Assembly: GCA_937920085.1 (NCBI GenBank)
Contig: CALETE010000003.1
Coordinates: 1 to 46,171, forward strand
Source of the DNA: an uncultured Alphaproteobacteria bacterium
Lineage (GTDB): Bacteria > Pseudomonadota > Alphaproteobacteria > Caulobacterales > Caulobacteraceae
DNA length: 46,171 nucleotides
Direction: 5' to 3'
The translations under genes were made by a program, and so were the position numbers. Numbering within the stretch: the first letter of the stretch is position 1; each line of letters opens with the position of its first letter. Positions 26,223-35,111 of the stretch are shown in pieces. Under the pieces are notes generated by a model. That model saw nothing but the letters and a program-made list of their open reading frames with translations, searched no databases and was not told the DNA's origin.

Positions 26223-27373
26223 CCGGTAAAGGCGCATCGGTGGTCATCGTGGGTGGTGGCGTGACAGGGCTAAGCTCTGCCTGGTGGCTGGCTCGCGCGG
26301 GCTGCGACGTGCTGGTGCTGGATAAGGGTATTGTTGGGTGGGAGGCTTCAGGCCGCAATGGTGGCGGGGCCTCTCACTATCACTCGCCGCTCTATGCTGA
26401 GGAGCAGCGGCTTTGGCCGCTCATGGATGACCTGCTGGGATATCCCACGGAATACCGCCGCGAGCGGGTGATCGTTGCCATGAGCCCCGCGCAACTTGCG
26501 TCCTATCATAAGATGGCGGCGAATTTTAACGCGCTCGGCTATGCCGCCGATCATATTGACAGTCGGCAAGCCCTAGAGCTCGCCCCCCTGGTGAGCCCGC
26601 AAAATCTGGGTGGCATTCATGTCAAATTCGGTGGACACGCCAATCCTCAGCGCACGGTACAAGCCTATGCCTGGGCCATTCAAGACTTGGGCGGCAAGAT
26701 CATCCAGAACTGCGCCGTCACCGGGTTTCAAACTCAAGGCGGCAAGGTCGTTTCAGTAGACACAGCACAGGGCACTTTTGGCTGTGACGCCGTGGTCGTG
26801 GCTGCTGGCCCGCAGTCAGCCATGCTATTAGAGAAACTCGGGATTAGCCTGCCCCTGGCGGCGGCTCGCGCTGAAATGATCGTCACCGAACCCGCGCCAC
26901 TCATGGCCATAGGCGGCGTTGACGGCAACGGCCTCTACGGCCGCCAAACCCTGCGGGGCAATCTGGCCTATGGGGGCGGCCCCCATGAGTGGCTGGAGGT
27001 CAGCGCCACGGGCCCGGCAGCTCGTCCGACCACGCCGCTAATGCGCAACCTTGCCAAGCGGGTCGCCGAACTTCTGCCTAGCGCCGCTCACCTGCGCGTC
27101 ATCCGCAGCTGGGCCGGGATCGTAGAGAATACACCCGATGGCCGCCCGGTGATCGAGCGCTTTACCAGTCCTAGCAACCTCACTGCCGCCACCATGTCCG
27201 GCGTTGGCTTTGGTCTATCCCCCGCCAGCGGGCACGCGATTGCCGATTTGGTGCTGCAGGGACAGTGTAGTTTCACCGACCTGACTAAGCTTGGGCTTGC
27301 ACGTTTCGCCGACCTGCCGAGCGATTGGCGGGAACAGCGCGGGTGGGTAGCGATCAGCCCTAAGGGCTCTTGA
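26219..27373 (+). CDS. FAD-dependent amine/amino-acid oxidase (DAO family), beta-type subunit
   Basis: A 384-residue D-amino-acid-oxidase-fold flavoprotein like OoxB, HcnC and sarcosine-oxidase beta chains. The FAD-binding Rossmann motif VVIVGGGVTGLSSAWWLARAG is at the start, the segment ASGRNGGGASHYHSPLY follows, and the C-terminal substrate/FAD region reads PDGRPVIERF and SGVGFGLSPASGHAIADL. It should oxidise a secondary amine or imino acid and pass electrons to its alpha partner. It is the last gene of the LysR-linked operon, and its end overlaps soxG (opposite strand) by 14 bases. Confidence 0.88.
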   Translation: MTGKGASVVIVGGGVTGLSSAWWLARAGCDVLVLDKGIVGWEASGRNGGGASHYHSPLYAEEQRLWPLMDDLLGYPTEYRRERVIVAMSPAQLASYHKMAANFNALGYAADHIDSRQALELAPLVSPQNLGGIHVKFGGHANPQRTVQAYAWAIQDLGGKIIQNCAVTGFQTQGGKVVSVDTAQGTFGCDAVVVAAGPQSAMLLEKLGISLPLAAARAEMIVTEPAPLMAIGGVDGNGLYGRQTLRGNLAYGGGPHEWLEVSATGPAARPTTPLMRNLAKRVAELLPSAAHLRVIRSWAGIVENTPDGRPVIERFTSPSNLTAATMSGVGFGLSPASGHAIADLVLQGQCSFTDLTKLGLARFADLPSDWREQRGWVAISPKGS

Positions 27374-27884
27374 CCGATAGTCTTCCCACCACTGTTTCCC
27401 AATACCCCAACAAGTCCTCGGCATAGCTCGGAGCTACATAGACGTCGGCCTGGGTCTCGTTCACCACATCAATGCGGATATTGATGTGCTCGACCACCGT
27501 CCCGGCCACGCAGCCTGGGGCGAAGGCGGGGTTTTCTGCATCAAACACCCCACCGTGGGTGAGCAGGATTCGCCAATCAGGGCCTGTCAGGGTGCAACAG
27601 GCGGCCGCGCCGGAAATGTCGGTGACCGCGCCGTCATTGGCTGCGACCTCAGTTAGTCTCGCCACCAAATCCTGGGATGCCGTGAAGGGTGCGGCGATCA
27701 TGAAGGCGGCAGGTTCACGCCAGATCACCCGGAGATCGCCGGCAGAGACCGCGGCACTGGCCGCTGGCAATTCAACCCCGAAGGCGGCTTTGAAGCGCGC
27801 GCTCACGGCGGCCAAGGCACCCCAAAGCTCGAGGCGTAGCAAGGTTTGGGGCGGTTGAAGATGAAATCGCGGGGCATCAGTCAC
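27360..27884 (-). CDS. soxG: sarcosine oxidase gamma subunit
   Basis: The gamma chain of heterotetrameric sarcosine oxidase. It shows the late motif DISGAAACCTLTGPDWRILL and the C-terminal VNETQADVYVAPSYAEDLL typical of SoxG. I place the start at GTG 27884, which overlaps the soxA stop by eight bases and leaves 174 residues. The longest frame (27926) would overlap soxA by 50 bases and add an unrelated N-terminus. This subunit carries no cofactor and helps to form the alpha-gamma interface with the folate site. Last gene of soxBDAG. Confidence 0.87.
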   Translation of the reverse strand: MTDAPRFHLQPPQTLLRLELWGALAAVSARFKAAFGVELPAASAAVSAGDLRVIWREPAAFMIAAPFTASQDLVARLTEVAANDGAVTDISGAAACCTLTGPDWRILLTHGGVFDAENPAFAPGCVAGTVVEHINIRIDVVNETQADVYVAPSYAEDLLGYWETVVGRLSVKSP

Positions 27885-30711
27885 GGTAGCGCGCGCCTTC
27901 ATGATCATAGAATACGGGATCAACAACGCTCACCGGGGCTTTGGCACCGCGGCTTGGTGACCAGGCCACCAGGTGTTCGCCCAAGCGCTCTGACCCATCG
28001 CGCAGGAAGGCCAGAGCCACATAGCCATCTTCCAGGATTCGCTGACCGGCCCCCGTCACATGGCCTTGAGGGGTCCCGGGAATGGATGAGACCAGCATGG
28101 AGCCCTCTGGAATTGGGGTTTCAGACTCCAGACCTACCATCCTCAGCCGTCCTGCGCTGGACTGGAGGTCAGGTCGTTGCAGGGCTGGGGCTCCGACATA
28201 GGTCGCCTTGGGATTCAGCATGCGGTCTAGCCCCAGGTCATGGGGCGTGGTGCGTCCATCGATCTCGCCACCCACCACCACATGGCCCTTTTCGATCCGC
28301 AGGATCTCCAAGGCCTCCAAGCCATAGGCGCAACCGCCGTGATCGGTTCCCTGGGTCGCGATCGCCTGCCAGACCGGGACAATGTCCTTGCCTGCAGCAT
28401 AAATCTCAAAGGCCCGCTCGCCAGAATAGCTAGCTGCAAGGATCAGGACTGGCACTCCTGCAATTTGGCTGCGCGCCACGGACATGTGCCGGGGAATGTC
28501 CAGGTCGGGCGCCAACTGAGCCAGCAGTGTTTTTGCCTTCGGCCCTGCCACGGCGATCCCTGTCCAGTGTTCCTGCACATTGGCGATGGCAACCCTCATC
28601 TCTGGGGCGAGGACTTGACGCACATAGGCCAGATGGTGGGACATTCTATCGGCCCCCCCCGTGGAACTGGTCAGCAGATAGCGCTCAGGGCCGATCCGCC
28701 AGACCGTGCCATCGTCCATGACGATCCCGTCTTCGCGGAGCATGAAGCTATAGCGCCCGCGACCCACGGCGAGCTTTGCGACTGTGGTGGCACAGACCCG
28801 CTCCAGGAAGGCCGCTGCGTCTGGGCCCGCGACCTCGAACTTGCCGAGAGTCGAGACATCAACCCAGCCGACCCCCTGCCGAACGGTTCTAGCCTCGCGC
28901 AGTGCCGCAGCGTGCAGGGTTTCAGCGTTCCGAGGATAGGCACGGGGCCGCATCCAGTAGCCGGATGGCAGCCAAAGGGGATTCTGCTCTGTATGCAGAT
29001 CAAAAAGCGGTGGTCGGCGGATCACCGCCAAATGCTTGCCGGTCGCATGCCCTGCCAACAGTCCCAAAGTCGTCGGCGTATAGGGTGGGCGGAAGGTGGT
29101 CAGGCCAACATGGGGCACGGGGCGCCCCTCCAAGGCCGCCAATCGCGCCAGTCCCACAATATTGCTGGTCTTGCCCTGATCCGTGGCCATGCCCAGGGTG
29201 GTGTAGCGCTTCACGTGCTCGACCGAGCGATAGCCTTCCTGCCAGGCCAGATCGATATCGGCCAAGGTCACGTCATTCTGGAAGTCCACAAAGCTATGCT
29301 TGGTATCCACCGCCTTGGGTGGAGTGAGTCCTGAGGCTGAGGTGTTTGCTTCATCAACCCCAGAGGCAGCTCCCACCGTGACCTGGTTCTGGCGCGAGGT
29401 TTTGGGAGCGAAAGCGCCGTTCGCCTCGTCCCACGAAAGGGTCCCCCCGGCCTGCATGTGCAGATGGGCCACAGGCGAAAACCCGCCGGACGCCGCCACA
29501 AGATCGCAGCTCAGCTGCAGTTTCTGTCCACCAGCCTCAGCTGTAATTCCGGTTAGGCCTCCAGGGCCTCCGGCGGCCTCCAGGATCTGGGTGTCAAACC
29601 GAACCTTGAACCGGGCGACGGCCGCCTTGACGATCTCCGACGGGCTCTCCGAACGACTGTCCAGAATGGCGACGATCTCACACCCTGCGTCGGCCAGTGC
29701 GAAGGCCGTCTTATAGGCGTCGTCAGTGCAGGTGGCAATGACCGCCTTAGCGCCGGGGGTGAGGCCGAACCGGTTCACATAGGTCCGCACGGCCTGGGCC
29801 AGCATGACGCCCGGCTTGTCATTGCCCGCAAAGGGTAGGGGACGCTCTAGGGCTCCGGTGGCCAGGACCACCTTCTTAGCGCGCACCCGCCAAAGGCGCT
29901 GGGCGGCCTGGCCATCCTCTGGCGCCTGTCCTGGCTCCACCAGCTTTTGGGCAAGGGTGAGCAGATCGTGGTCCCAGTAGCCGATGGCCGTCGTCCGGTT
30001 GAGGATGCGCACCCCGCGCTCCGTCAGGGTCGCCAGAGCCTTTGTGATCCAGGCCTGGGCTGGCAAACCCTCCATGCTATCGGCATCCCGGATGAGACCG
30101 CCGCCGAGTACAAGGTCCTGCTCCACCAGCATTACCCGCTCGCCCAACGCCGATGCGCTTAGCGCCGCAGCTAAGCCCGCAGGACCCGCGCCAACCACCA
30201 GTACATCGCAGAAGGCGGCACGATGCTCATAGGAATCAGGATCAGGTTCGACCGGAGGCTGCCCCAGCCCCGCTGCCCGCCGGATGAAATACTCATAGAA
30301 CTTCCAGAGGCCAGGCTTGCCCAGGAAAGCCTTGTAGTAAAATCCTGCCGGAACGAAGCGCCCGAAAAGGCCAATCACCGCGCCCAGGTCAAAGCTCAGG
30401 GAGGGCCACCGGTTCTGGCTTTCCGCCACCAGACCTTCATAGATGAACAGATCGGTTGCCCGGGTATTGGGCTCATACCGCCCCCCCGTGCCCACGCCGA
30501 CCAGCGCATTTGGCTCCTCGACCCCTGCGCTCATCACGCCGCGGGGGCGGTGATATTTGAAGCTTCGGCCAAACAGCACCACGCCTTGTGCCAGGAGCGC
30601 TGAGGCTAGGGTGTCACCGGGATGTCCTTGATAGCGTTTACCGTCGAAGGTGAAGCTGATCGTCTTATTGCGGTCGATGATCCCGCCCTGGTGTGTCCGC
30701 GACCCGGTCAT
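27877..30711 (-). CDS. soxA: sarcosine oxidase alpha subunit
   Basis: The large chain of tetrameric sarcosine oxidase, which oxidatively demethylates sarcosine to glycine and passes formaldehyde units to tetrahydrofolate. Domains in order: an N-terminal 2Fe-2S-like fold without an obvious cluster (GDTLASALLAQGVV, FKYHRPRG), an NAD+-binding fold (VVGAGPAGLAAALSASALG near residue 173), and a C-terminal glycine-cleavage T-protein-like folate domain (GWVDVSTLGKFEVAGPDA and LEALEILRIEKGH). The 944 residues are near the usual ~965-1000. The start overlaps the soxD stop by four bases. GTC and CTG-rich codon use matches its neighbours. Confidence 0.95.
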   Translation of the reverse strand: MTGSRTHQGGIIDRNKTISFTFDGKRYQGHPGDTLASALLAQGVVLFGRSFKYHRPRGVMSAGVEEPNALVGVGTGGRYEPNTRATDLFIYEGLVAESQNRWPSLSFDLGAVIGLFGRFVPAGFYYKAFLGKPGLWKFYEYFIRRAAGLGQPPVEPDPDSYEHRAAFCDVLVVGAGPAGLAAALSASALGERVMLVEQDLVLGGGLIRDADSMEGLPAQAWITKALATLTERGVRILNRTTAIGYWDHDLLTLAQKLVEPGQAPEDGQAAQRLWRVRAKKVVLATGALERPLPFAGNDKPGVMLAQAVRTYVNRFGLTPGAKAVIATCTDDAYKTAFALADAGCEIVAILDSRSESPSEIVKAAVARFKVRFDTQILEAAGGPGGLTGITAEAGGQKLQLSCDLVAASGGFSPVAHLHMQAGGTLSWDEANGAFAPKTSRQNQVTVGAASGVDEANTSASGLTPPKAVDTKHSFVDFQNDVTLADIDLAWQEGYRSVEHVKRYTTLGMATDQGKTSNIVGLARLAALEGRPVPHVGLTTFRPPYTPTTLGLLAGHATGKHLAVIRRPPLFDLHTEQNPLWLPSGYWMRPRAYPRNAETLHAAALREARTVRQGVGWVDVSTLGKFEVAGPDAAAFLERVCATTVAKLAVGRGRYSFMLREDGIVMDDGTVWRIGPERYLLTSSTGGADRMSHHLAYVRQVLAPEMRVAIANVQEHWTGIAVAGPKAKTLLAQLAPDLDIPRHMSVARSQIAGVPVLILAASYSGERAFEIYAAGKDIVPVWQAIATQGTDHGGCAYGLEALEILRIEKGHVVVGGEIDGRTTPHDLGLDRMLNPKATYVGAPALQRPDLQSSAGRLRMVGLESETPIPEGSMLVSSIPGTPQGHVTGAGQRILEDGYVALAFLRDGSERLGEHLVAWSPSRGAKAPVSVVDPVFYDHEGARYRD

Positions 30712-30965
30712 GGTGCAGCATCCAGCAGGGAAACCTCGGCAATCTCATGGGTCACCGTATGGCGGTGCAGTTTGAGAAAAACGCCGCAGCCGGCCGAATG
30801 CCGCCACAGCTCCCATGACCAACCTTTGGGATTTTCCCGGCGGTAGAGCCGCGCCACAGCCTCGGCCTCAGTGGCATCCAGAGCCAGCACAGACTCAACA
30901 GCCCGATCAAATTCGAACTCGGCTTGGGCACGGGGCCCGCAATGGGGGCAGGTGATCAACTGCAT
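30708..30965 (-). CDS. soxD: sarcosine oxidase delta subunit
   Basis: An 85-residue zinc-binding chain of tetrameric sarcosine oxidase. The family landmarks are present: the CPHCG start motif at residues 6-10, YRRENPKGWSWELWRHSAGC with the third ligand region, and RHTVTHEI near the end. The ATG directly follows the soxB stop without a gap, and its stop overlaps soxA. It contacts the NAD+ domain of the alpha chain. Short but clearly real. Confidence 0.95.
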   Translation of the reverse strand: MQLITCPHCGPRAQAEFEFDRAVESVLALDATEAEAVARLYRRENPKGWSWELWRHSAGCGVFLKLHRHTVTHEIAEVSLLDAAP

Positions 30966-32222
30966 CTAACGGTCCCGCGCCTTAGGTCCGGCCCCGGCTT
31001 CGTCGACGGTCGCGCCGCGTTCAAAGCGGTCCAGGGCAAAGGGCTTGGCGACAGGATGGGCCTCTCCGGTCGCCAGATGGTCGGCAAACAGCCACCCCGA
31101 TCCAGGCGTCGCCTTGAACCCGCCATAGCACCAACCGCCGCTGAGATAGAGCCCCTCGACCGGCAGTTCATCCAGGATGGGGGCCCCGTCAAAGCTCATA
31201 TCGGTTGTCCCGGCCCAGGACCTCAACATGCGCAATTTCGAGAGCGCCGGGATCAGGGCAATGGCCTCCCCGGCAACTTGCTCCAAACGCATAGGCACGC
31301 CGCGCTGCGAATAGGTGGGGTAGTTATCCGGGTCTCCCCCCAGCACCACTTCGCCCTTGTCCGACTGGCTGATATAGCAATGCACCGATTGCGACATGAT
31401 TACTGTGTCGATCATCGGTTTGATGGGTTCGGTAACAAAGGCCTGCAAGAGCTGGCTTTCCACGGGCAGTTTCACACCGGCTAGACCCGCCACCTGACCG
31501 CTGTGACCCGCCACGCAGATGCCGACCCGATCAGCGCCAATGGTGCCGCGTGTCGTCTCCACACCTTCAACCTTGCCGCCGCGTATGGAGAACCCGGTGA
31601 CTCCGCAATTTTGAATGATGTCGACGCCCAGAGCGTCCGCCGCCCGCGCATAGCCCCAGGCCACGGCATCGTGGCGCGCGCTGCCGCCGCGAGGCTGGTT
31701 TAGGCCGCCCTCAATGGGAAACCGGGCATCCCGCGACATATCGAGGACAGGGATCATCTTGGCGACCTGATCGCGGCTGAGGAGTTCAGCGTCCAAACCC
31801 CTGGCCAGCATGGCGTCACCCCGCTCGGCCAGCTTGGTCATGTCGCTGTCGGAATGGCCCAGAAAGATCGCACCGCGCTGGCTGAACATCACATTGTAGT
31901 TCAGTTCGTCGGTCATGGTCTCCCAAAGCTTCAGGGAGAATTCCATGAGGTCCTGCATCTGTGGCAGGCGATAGTTGGACCTCACGATTGTGGTGTTGCG
32001 CCCGGTATTGCCGCCGCCGATCCAACCCTTTTCCAGGACGGCAATATTACGCAGCCCATGACGTTTGGCGAGGTTGTAGGCTGTGGCCAAGCCATGCCCA
32101 CCGCCGCCGATGATCACGATATCATAACGCGTCTTGGGTGTTGGATCTCTCCAGGCACGCGGCCATGAGGTGTGGCCGGTCAATCCGGCGGTCAAGAGTC
32201 CCAGGCTGGAATATCGCTTCAT
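30966..32222 (-). CDS. soxB: sarcosine oxidase beta subunit
   Basis: The flavin chain of tetrameric sarcosine oxidase, 418 residues. It starts with the typical MKRYSSLGLLTAGL and WPRAWRDP, then the FAD-binding motif IIGGGGHGLATAYNLAKRHG. The segment GGSARHDAVAWGYARAAD contains the histidine that binds FMN covalently in known enzymes. First gene of the soxBDAG operon. The upstream 153 bases are shared with the divergent CocE-type hydrolase. It supplies the last demethylation step of choline, betaine or creatinine degradation; upstream enzymes for those classical routes are not in the window except the Rieske oxygenase. Confidence 0.96.
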   Translation of the reverse strand: MKRYSSLGLLTAGLTGHTSWPRAWRDPTPKTRYDIVIIGGGGHGLATAYNLAKRHGLRNIAVLEKGWIGGGNTGRNTTIVRSNYRLPQMQDLMEFSLKLWETMTDELNYNVMFSQRGAIFLGHSDSDMTKLAERGDAMLARGLDAELLSRDQVAKMIPVLDMSRDARFPIEGGLNQPRGGSARHDAVAWGYARAADALGVDIIQNCGVTGFSIRGGKVEGVETTRGTIGADRVGICVAGHSGQVAGLAGVKLPVESQLLQAFVTEPIKPMIDTVIMSQSVHCYISQSDKGEVVLGGDPDNYPTYSQRGVPMRLEQVAGEAIALIPALSKLRMLRSWAGTTDMSFDGAPILDELPVEGLYLSGGWCYGGFKATPGSGWLFADHLATGEAHPVAKPFALDRFERGATVDEAGAGPKARDR

Positions 32223-32375
32223 GCCTCTCCGGAATATGCCGGGTGGGCAGGAGCCGCTAGGGCTAAAAAGAGATCATTGCCCGACAAAATTCGATTGACC
32301 TCGTTGGCCTTGCTAGGGGCTTCTAGTTAGGGGCCAGATTGGCCATGCAATCACGAGCTCCAAACGGAGATCCCC

Positions 32376-34424
32376 TTGCGTATGTCTCGAAGAACAGCCC
32401 TGACCGGCGCGGTCGCGACTGCCAGTGTTGGCGCTGGCATGTCTTCGGTGGGCGCCTGGACCTTGCCCACGGCTCAAGGGGTTGAGGTCATAGAGCATGT
32501 CTGGATCCCCATGGCCGATGGGGCGCGGCTGTCGGCCCGCCTGTTTCTTCCCAAGGGATCGGGCAAGACCCCCGTTCCTGCAGTTCTAGAATATATCCCC
32601 TACCGCAAGCGCGACGCCTATCGGGGTCATGACACCGCCTGGGGCCATCAGCTGGCGAGCCACGGGGTGGCCTATGTCCGCCTCGATGTGCGGGGCTCTG
32701 GCGACTCTGAAGGGGTCCTGGTTGATGAATATGACCAGCCCGAACTTCAGGATGGGGTGGCAGCGATTGCCTGGATTGCGGCTCAGCCCTGGTGCTCTGG
32801 CGCGGTTGGCATGCGCGGTATTTCCTGGGGTGGGATCAACAGTTTGCAGATCGCCGCCCTGCGCCCTCCGGCCTTGAAGGCGATCATGGCCCTTGGTTGC
32901 TCAGACAATCGATATACCAATGATGCCCACTATGTCGGCGGGGCCTTGGGGCATACCAACCTGCAATGGGCCATTGGCTTCAAAACGGTGATGGCCGGCC
33001 CGCCCGACCCGGCCATTGTCGGGGAGGCCTGGGAAACCCTCTGGCACCAGCGCCTGGATGCCACGCCCCCCATCATGGAAACCTGGCTGCGCCACCAGAC
33101 CTTTGATGACTACTGGCGGCGGGGATCGGTGGCCCTCGACTGGGACGCTATATCGGTCCCGACCTATCTGGTGGGCGGATGGCAGGATACCTATTCCAAT
33201 CCCATCGGCCGATTGCTCCAGAACCTTAAGGTCCCGCGAAAGGGGCTCATCGGTCCCTGGGGCCATACCTATCCCTGGGCGGCTGAACCCATGAGCCTGG
33301 ATTGGACCTATGAGGAGGTTCGCTGGTGGCGACACTGGCTGATGGGTGAGGCTACCGGCATTATGGACGAGCCTATGCTGCGGAGCTTCATGCCCTATGC
33401 GACCTGGTCCCAGTGCCGTCCCAACGAAATTCCCGGCCGCTGGATCGCTGAGCCCACTTGGCCCGCCAAGGCCATCAAGCCCAAGTCCCTGTACCTGACC
33501 CCCGCGGGTCTTGCTGACCGCCCCGGTGCCGCTCATATCGCACAGGTCATCGGTGATCAGATTGTCGGTCTGACCAAGCCGGAATGGATAGATCGCCCGC
33601 CCATTGAACAGTCCCTGGACGACGCCAAGTCGCTAACTTTCGACAGCGCGGTCTTAGACCGAAACCTCGAAATCCTTGGCTATCCGATTGCTCGCCTACG
33701 CATCGCCGCCGACAGACCCGTGGCCAAGGTCGCGGTGCGGATCACCGAGGTCACTGCTGATGGCAAGTCCTGGCTGGTCAGCTATGGCCTCAAAAATCTC
33801 ACCCACCGGGACTCTGACGAGGTGCCGACCCCGCTCAATCCGGGCCAGTTCTGCGACGTCGACTTTCCATTGTTTATGGTCGGCCACAGGTTCGCCAAGG
33901 GAAGCCGCATCCGCGTGGCCATCAGCGAAAACCTCTGGCCCCTGGCTTGGCCGTCTCCGGAAATCGCCACCCTCAGCCTGGCCCTTGATCACTGTCATGT
34001 GGACCTACCAGTGCGTCCGCAGGAGAAAACTGCCGCGGCCTTCCCAATTCCCGTCCGCCATGCTGAGCTTTCGACCGCACTGACGCCTGCTGTTGTCACA
34101 GAGCCGGTTTCACCTGGTCACTACAAGATCGTGTTGGAAAGCGCTCCAGGGCCCAGCACCCTGGCCGATACTGGCACCGTTTTGTCGCGAGGCCGTCGGG
34201 AGATCAGCGAGATCCTCGAGGGCCAGCCCAATAGCGGCCTTTGGCGTCAGGAGGCCTCGAGTTCATGGACCCGCGATAACTGGGATTGCAGCCTATCGGC
34301 GGTGATCGAGCTGAGCTCCACGGCCACAGACTTCCTTGTCACCGAATCCCTCACCGCCAAGCGGGGCACCGAGATCGTCTTTACCCGCCAGAGCCAGGCC
34401 CGGGTGCCTCGGACTCTTGTCTAG
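32376..34424 (+). CDS. exported CocE/NonD-family X-Pro dipeptidyl-peptidase-like hydrolase
   Basis: A serine hydrolase of the CocE/PepX/alpha-amino-acid ester hydrolase family, 682 residues. The nucleophile elbow GISWGGINS carries Ser150, the acid is in GGWQDTYSNP, and the histidine in GPWGHTYPW. A C-terminal jelly-roll (X-Pro_C) domain covers roughly the last 250 residues. The N-terminus has SRRTALTG and an alanine-rich stretch, a candidate twin-arginine signal. I keep TTG 32376 because GGAGA lies five bases upstream; ATG 32382 would be eleven bases away. It could cleave peptides or esters in the periplasm. It converges on the Gre-factor gene with a four-base overlap. Confidence 0.9.
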   Translation: MRMSRRTALTGAVATASVGAGMSSVGAWTLPTAQGVEVIEHVWIPMADGARLSARLFLPKGSGKTPVPAVLEYIPYRKRDAYRGHDTAWGHQLASHGVAYVRLDVRGSGDSEGVLVDEYDQPELQDGVAAIAWIAAQPWCSGAVGMRGISWGGINSLQIAALRPPALKAIMALGCSDNRYTNDAHYVGGALGHTNLQWAIGFKTVMAGPPDPAIVGEAWETLWHQRLDATPPIMETWLRHQTFDDYWRRGSVALDWDAISVPTYLVGGWQDTYSNPIGRLLQNLKVPRKGLIGPWGHTYPWAAEPMSLDWTYEEVRWWRHWLMGEATGIMDEPMLRSFMPYATWSQCRPNEIPGRWIAEPTWPAKAIKPKSLYLTPAGLADRPGAAHIAQVIGDQIVGLTKPEWIDRPPIEQSLDDAKSLTFDSAVLDRNLEILGYPIARLRIAADRPVAKVAVRITEVTADGKSWLVSYGLKNLTHRDSDEVPTPLNPGQFCDVDFPLFMVGHRFAKGSRIRVAISENLWPLAWPSPEIATLSLALDHCHVDLPVRPQEKTAAAFPIPVRHAELSTALTPAVVTEPVSPGHYKIVLESAPGPSTLADTGTVLSRGRREISEILEGQPNSGLWRQEASSSWTRDNWDCSLSAVIELSSTATDFLVTESLTAKRGTEIVFTRQSQARVPRTLV

Positions 34425-34903
34425 CTGCCCAGCGCCATAATCTCGACCTCGGCGCCGTTCACCATTGCCATCTCGCCAACCGCCTTGCCCAACAGGGCCC
34501 GGGCAAGGGGAGAGACGTGCGATACAGTGCCCTTCATCGGATCGGCCTCATCCTCGCCGACAATGCGGTAGGTCTGGGTCCGGCCATCCTCGCGCTCAAA
34601 GGTTACCGAGCCGCCGAACATCACCTTGTCAGCCTCTGGGGGCGTCTCCACCAGCTGGGCGCTAGCCCGCCGCGCCGAGAAATAGCGCAGGTCCCGGGTC
34701 GCCCGGGCCATGGCGGTGCGGTCGGTATTGATGTCGCCGCCAGCCCGCGCCGCCGCATAGGCGGCCTGAGCCTCAGCCAGCCCAGCCTCCAGCTGCGCCA
34801 ATCCTTCGACGGTCACCAGATTGGCATGAGGCGAGATCGGCCGGTCCGGCAGGTTTGCGGCCTGGGACTCGGCGTCCTCTTCCTTGGTGAAGGCGACGCT
34901 CAT
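34421..34903 (-). CDS. GreA/GreB-family transcription factor with altered tip
   Basis: A 160-residue member of the Gre family, which enters the secondary channel of RNA polymerase. A 27-residue charged leader precedes a coiled-coil hairpin (about residues 30-85), and the C-terminal FKBP-like domain reads GGSVTFERED, YRIVGEDEADP and VSPLARALLGKAVGE, all standard. At the hairpin tip classical GreA has GDLSEN with Asp41 and Glu44; here the tip reads GDINTD, keeping Asp57 but replacing the second acid by Thr60 with Asp61 next to it. It may therefore act as an inhibitor or specialised factor rather than a cleavage factor. It stands alone at the right end of the chromosomal segment. Confidence 0.85.
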   Translation of the reverse strand: MSVAFTKEEDAESQAANLPDRPISPHANLVTVEGLAQLEAGLAEAQAAYAAARAGGDINTDRTAMARATRDLRYFSARRASAQLVETPPEADKVMFGGSVTFEREDGRTQTYRIVGEDEADPMKGTVSHVSPLARALLGKAVGEMAMVNGAEVEIMALGS

Positions 34904-35061
34904 GGTTGGTGCTCAAGCGACCGTCAGTGTGCGGTCAAGGGGGCAGGTTAGTGGGTTTGTCGCAGGGTGGCTATGGCTGGGTCTCTTCCGGGCCTAACGG
35001 CGACCTTGGCCATGATCGATGAACCAGGGGAAGGTCCAACAAGGGTCGATCTATGGGAATA

Positions 35062-35111
35062 TGGTGGATGCGACAGGGATTGAACCTGTGACCCCCTCGG
35101 TGTGAAAGAGG
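35062..35111 (-). pseudogene. displaced 3' portion of tRNA-Val(CAC); attachment site
   Basis: Read on the minus strand this is the second half of a tRNA. It has the 5' arm CCTCT and loop TTCACAC (anticodon CAC at 35104-35102), stem CGAGG, variable loop, T arm ACAGG-TTCAATC-CCTGT, acceptor strand CGCATCC, then A and CCA. The expected 5' half with acceptor strand GGATGCG and a D arm is absent; similarity stops at about 35112. This is what remains at one end when an integrase recombines inside a tRNA gene. The intact tRNA should lie at the far (right) end of the element, outside the window. Confidence 0.75.

Noticed and set aside
28240..29334. A 364-residue open frame on the plus strand
   Set aside because: It is antisense to soxA, which is a certain gene. 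No ribosome site or domain supports it.
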